In this document: piece after piece, positions 5,482 to 7,887 of the stretch | Layout: the number at the start of each line of letters is the position of its first letter | Numbering within the stretch: position 1 is the stretch's first letter | Assembly: GCA_040235415.1 (NCBI GenBank) | Contig: JBECKR010000030.1 | Span: 1-7,887 of the forward strand | Length of the DNA stretch: 7,887 bases | Direction: 5' to 3' | Origin: JBECKR01 sp040235415 | Lineage (GTDB): Bacteria > Acidobacteriota > Polarisedimenticolia > Polarisedimenticolales > Polarisedimenticolaceae | Made by a program: the position numbers and the translations under genes | The notes under the pieces: model-generated | Told to the model about the DNA's origin: nothing | Database searches by the model: none | Seen by the model: only the letters and a program-made list of their open reading frames with translations

Positions 5482-5487
5482 AGTATA
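5482..5487 (-). promoter_or_regulatory. candidate -10 element (TATACT) of the zinc-ribbon gene
   Basis: TATACT on the minus strand lies 39 nt upstream of the TTG start, predicting a leader of about 32 nt. It sits in GAGTATAGCG (5481-5490), identical to the word upstream of the MscS gene. No clear -35 is visible at 16-18 nt. It is back to back with the candidate kup promoter, about 34 nt away on the other strand. Confidence 0.55.
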
Positions 5488-5520
5488 GCGCCGGAAACGA
5501 CCCCCGCGCCCGACGGTCGT

Positions 5521-5526
5521 TAGACT
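5521..5526 (+). promoter_or_regulatory. candidate -10 element (TAGACT) of kup, possibly leaderless
   Basis: TAGACT fits the TANNNT form of a -10 element and lies only 7 nt before the kup ATG (5534). Initiation at the normal distance would fall at about 5533-5534, giving an mRNA with essentially no leader. The only SD-like bases (GGGAG, 5527-5531) are 2 nt from the ATG, too close for normal use. No convincing -35 is visible. A GGAAAC at 5493-5498 could suggest an alternative sigma factor but is weak evidence. Confidence 0.38.
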
Positions 5527-5533
5527 GGGAGCG

Positions 5534-7426
5534 ATGGAACGCGAGCGCTCGAGCACCGCGGACGGGCCGCGCCGCCTCGCGGCGCTGTCGCTCGCCGCGC
5601 TCGGGGTGGTCTACGGCGACATCGGCACCAGCCCGCTGTACGCCGTCCGGGAGTGCTTCTTCGGGAGCTTCGGCATCTCTCCGACCCGCGGAAACGTGCT
5701 CGGAGTGCTCTCGCTCGTCCTCTGGTCGCTCGTCGTCGTGATCTCGGTCAAGTACCTCGCGGTCGTGGTGCGCGCGGACTCCCAGGGCGAGGGTGGGATC
5801 CTGGCACTCATGGAGCTCGTGCGGCGGGTCTCGCGCGGCCCGACCCGCAGGATCGTCGTGGCGACCGGGCTGTTCGGGGCCGCCCTGCTCTACGGCGACG
5901 GCATGATCACGCCGGCGATCTCGGTCCTGAGCGCGGTGGAGGGCCTCGAGGTCGCGACTGCGGTGTTCCGGCCGTACGTCCTCCCGGTGGCCGTCGCCGT
6001 CCTGGTCGCGCTGTTCGCCCTCCAGCGCCGCGGGACCGACGCGGTCGGGAGGCTGTTCGGCCCCTTGATGGCGGTCTGGTTCGTCGCGATCGCGACCCTC
6101 GGCGCCGTCGCGATCGCCGCCCGGCCGGAGGTGCTGGCCGCGCTCGACCCGCGTCGCGGCCTGGACTTGCTCCTGCACGGTGGCGCGGCGGGAATCGGGA
6201 TCCTGGGGATCGTCTTCCTGGTCGTGACCGGAGGCGAGGCGCTGTACGCCGACATCGGGCACTTCGGAACCGCCCCGATCCGGATCGGCTGGTACGCGCT
6301 GGCGCTGCCGAGCCTGCTGCTGAACTACTTCGGCCAGGGGGCGCTGCTCCTGGCGCGACCGGGCGACGTCCGGAATCCGTTCTTCCAGCTCGCCCCGGCC
6401 TGGATGCTGTACCCCCTGGTCCTGCTCGCCACCGCGGCGACGGTGGTCGCGTCGCAGGCGATCATCTCCGGGGCGTTCTCGCTCACGTCCCAGGCGACTC
6501 GGCTCGGCTACCTCCCGCGGGTCCGGGTCCTGCACACCTCGCACGAGCAGCGTGGGCAGATCTACGTTCCGGTCGTCAACTGGGCGCTGCTGGCGGCGAC
6601 CGTGGCGCTCGTGCTGGGCTTCCGGCGGTCGGGCGCGCTCGCCGCGGCCTACGGCGTCGCCATCGCGACGACGATGGTGATCACGACGATGCTGCTGTAC
6701 TTCGCGATGCGGCGCGTGTTCCGATGGCCGGCGCTTCCGTGTGCGGCGGTCGCCCTCGCGTTCCTCGGCGTCGACCTAGCCTTCTTCACGGCGAACGTCT
6801 TGAAGATCCTCGACGGCGGCTGGGTGCCGCTGCTCGTCGCCTCGACCGTCTATCTCGTGATGGCGACCTGGCGTCGCGGGCGCGCGACGGAGCAGCGCCG
6901 TGTCCGAAACCGCCTCGTTCCGGTTCGGAAGATGCTGGCCGAGATCGGCGGCGGCGGGAAGTACCGCCGGGTCCCGGGACAGGCGGTGTACCTCGCCGGG
7001 AACCCTCGCGGCACGCCGCACGCTCTCCTGCACAACCTCGAACACAACCACGCGCTGCACGCGAGCGTCGTGATCTATACCGCGAGCTTCGTGCGCCGGC
7101 CCTACGTCCGAGACGGTGACCGGCTCGAGATCGACCGTCTGCGGGAGGACATCCACCGCGTCGTGGCGCACTACGGGTTCATGGAGAGCCCGGACGTGCC
7201 GCGCGACCTCGCGGAGGCCGACCGCCGCACCGGCATCGGGCTCGACCTCGAGCGCGTGACGTACTTCGTCGGCGAGCAGCTCGTCACGCCCGACGAGCGC
7301 TTCGGAATGAGCGGGTGGCGCTCCCGGCTGTACGCCGCGATGTCACGCAACGAGGAGCGGACGTTCGAGTACTTCAACCTCCCCGCGGCGCGGGTGTTCG
7401 AGGTCGGCACGCAGGTCCCGGTCTGA
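5534..7426 (+). CDS. kup: Kup-family potassium uptake protein
   Basis: A 630-residue K+/H+ symporter of the KUP/HAK/KT family in the inner membrane, with a length typical for Kup. It has about 12 membrane helices within residues 15-445 and a cytoplasmic C-terminal domain (about 450-630). Family signatures are all intact: GVVYGDIGTSPLYAV (24-38) with Asp29 and Tyr36, matching the coupling residues known from Kup/KimA; DSQGEGGILALMELV (82-96); YGDGMITPAISVLSAVEG (120-137); TGGEALYADIGHFG (232-245); NYFGQGALLL (264-273); QAIISGAFSLTSQATRLG (308-325); and GQIYVPVVNW (341-350). The C-terminus ends in the usual FNLPAARVFEVGTQVPV. No truncation or frameshift is seen. ATG 5534 is the only reasonable start, since the first signature begins at residue 24. 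It diverges from the zinc-ribbon gene and is followed 58 nt later by the same-strand Rieske gene. Confidence 0.97.
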   Translation: MERERSSTADGPRRLAALSLAALGVVYGDIGTSPLYAVRECFFGSFGISPTRGNVLGVLSLVLWSLVVVISVKYLAVVVRADSQGEGGILALMELVRRVSRGPTRRIVVATGLFGAALLYGDGMITPAISVLSAVEGLEVATAVFRPYVLPVAVAVLVALFALQRRGTDAVGRLFGPLMAVWFVAIATLGAVAIAARPEVLAALDPRRGLDLLLHGGAAGIGILGIVFLVVTGGEALYADIGHFGTAPIRIGWYALALPSLLLNYFGQGALLLARPGDVRNPFFQLAPAWMLYPLVLLATAATVVASQAIISGAFSLTSQATRLGYLPRVRVLHTSHEQRGQIYVPVVNWALLAATVALVLGFRRSGALAAAYGVAIATTMVITTMLLYFAMRRVFRWPALPCAAVALAFLGVDLAFFTANVLKILDGGWVPLLVASTVYLVMATWRRGRATEQRRVRNRLVPVRKMLAEIGGGGKYRRVPGQAVYLAGNPRGTPHALLHNLEHNHALHASVVIYTASFVRRPYVRDGDRLEIDRLREDIHRVVAHYGFMESPDVPRDLAEADRRTGIGLDLERVTYFVGEQLVTPDERFGMSGWRSRLYAAMSRNEERTFEYFNLPAARVFEVGTQVPV

Positions 7427-7445
7427 GCCCCCGGCGCGAATCGGC

Positions 7446-7451
7446 TAGGAT
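7446..7451 (+). promoter_or_regulatory. candidate -10 element (TAGGAT) of the Rieske gene
   Basis: TAGGAT matches the TATAAT consensus at 4 of 6 positions and sits in the 58-nt gap after kup. It predicts a start near 7458 and a 27-nt leader containing the GGAGG SD at 7474-7478. It would let this gene be transcribed independently of kup. No clear -35 is present, because the upstream bases are the end of kup. Confidence 0.33.
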
Positions 7452-7484
7452 GACGGGTAGGGCGGAATCCTCTGGAGGTCGACG

Positions 7485-7887
7485 ATGGCGGGACACGACG
7501 CGGAGCTCACGGGACCGGACCTGGCGGAGGGGATCGACGCCGGCGCGCTCGCGGACGGCGAGTCGGTCCTGGGCCACGCCGGGGGCGAGGCCGTGCTGCT
7601 GGTGCGGCGCGGCGGCGACTGGCTCGCCGTGGGAGCGACCTGCACGCACTACTCCGGCCCGCTCGGGGACGGGATCGTGAACGGCGACACCGTCGTCTGC
7701 CCCTGGCACCACGCCTGCTTCGATCTGCGAACCGGCGCCGCCGTCGGCGCCCCCGCGCTCGACGCGATCCCGTGCTTCGAGGTCGAGCGCACCGCCGAAC
7801 GCGTTCGCGTCCGGCCCGGAAGCGGACGGACGGCGGCGCCCGGGAGCCCCGGCGGGAACGCGCCGACGCGTCCGGCCCGCCCCGCGT
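7485..7887 (+). CDS. Rieske [2Fe-2S] domain protein, probably an FAD-dependent oxidoreductase N-terminus (partial)
   Basis: The frame runs open off the right edge, so only 134 residues are seen. ATG 7485 follows GGAGG (7474-7478) with a 6-nt gap. Residues about 18-106 form a complete Rieske domain. The cluster ligands are Cys53 and His55 in ATCTHYSGPLGDG and Cys72 and His75 in VVCPWHHACFDLRTG, with 16 residues between the two pairs. The pattern of an opening LxxGIDAGALADGESVLGHA, the ATCTHY box, the CPWHHACF box and a C-terminal APALDAIPCFEVE is typical of Rieske domains fused in front of a FAD/NAD-binding reductase (AIF-like, ferredoxin-reductase type). A Gly/Pro/Ala/Arg-rich linker (about 107-134) then begins. 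The flavoprotein part would lie beyond the window; a stand-alone ferredoxin with a disordered tail is the alternative. A cytoplasmic electron-transfer role is inferred. Confidence 0.9.
   Translation, partial: MAGHDAELTGPDLAEGIDAGALADGESVLGHAGGEAVLLVRRGGDWLAVGATCTHYSGPLGDGIVNGDTVVCPWHHACFDLRTGAAVGAPALDAIPCFEVERTAERVRVRPGSGRTAAPGSPGGNAPTRPARPA

Noticed and set aside
4853..6544. Reading the zinc-ribbon gene as a 563-codon protein starting inside kup antisense.
   Set aside because: The upstream part is the charged low-complexity shadow of kup. Family-like sequence begins only after the SD-preceded TTG at 5443.
1..7887. Search for CRISPR arrays, tRNA or rRNA genes, transposases, toxin-antitoxin pairs, defence genes or biosynthetic clusters.
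   Set aside because: No repeat-spacer pattern, RNA-gene signature, mobile-element gene or recognisable defence motif is visible; the window reads as ordinary chromosomal housekeeping and transport genes.

Overview
The window is very GC-rich DNA with strong G/C preference at third codon positions. AT-rich words are almost confined to a few intergenic spots. Shine-Dalgarno (SD) sites are purine-rich; one of them matches the 3' end of bacterial 16S rRNA almost perfectly. The gene mix suggests a chromosomal segment of a free-living, GC-rich, Gram-negative-type soil or sediment bacterium, of an Acidobacteriota, Myxococcota or Desulfobacterota kind. The sequence alone does not settle the phylum. 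I see no RNA genes, insertion sequences, phage genes, CRISPR arrays or attachment sites.

Layout, left to right: a 66-aa two-helix membrane protein (minus, 77-277); a 195-nt divergent spacer rich in inverted repeats; an unrecognised 228-aa soluble protein (plus, 473-1159); a dihydroorotate dehydrogenase-like flavoprotein (minus, 1173-2156); an MscS-family mechanosensitive channel (minus, 2293-3177); an uncharacterised multi-pass membrane protein (plus, 3248-4177); a hemolysin III/TrhA (PAQR) membrane protein (minus, 4165-4779); an unrecognised zinc-ribbon protein (minus, 4853-5443, TTG start); the potassium transporter Kup (plus, 5534-7426); and a Rieske [2Fe-2S] domain protein cut off by the window end (plus, 7485 onward). 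The window is nearly all coding, with no gene-free stretch over 300 bases.

Neighbours alternate between divergent and convergent pairs, so most genes are probably separate transcription units. Possible tandem pairs are MscS to DHOD-like, zinc ribbon to TrhA, and kup to Rieske. Five of the ten products are membrane proteins. Two of those (MscS channel and Kup) are classical players in turgor and potassium balance, so an ion and osmotic homeostasis theme is plausible but loose. The minus-strand genes at 3177 and 5443 share an identical 10-base promoter-like word containing a TATACT -10 element, which hints at similar promoters.

I found no convincing new multi-gene system. The items most worth a second look are the highly structured DNA or RNA upstream of the 228-aa orphan, the two unrecognised proteins (228 aa and zinc ribbon), the DHOD-like enzyme without the usual catalytic motif, the repeated promoter word, and a possible leaderless kup mRNA.
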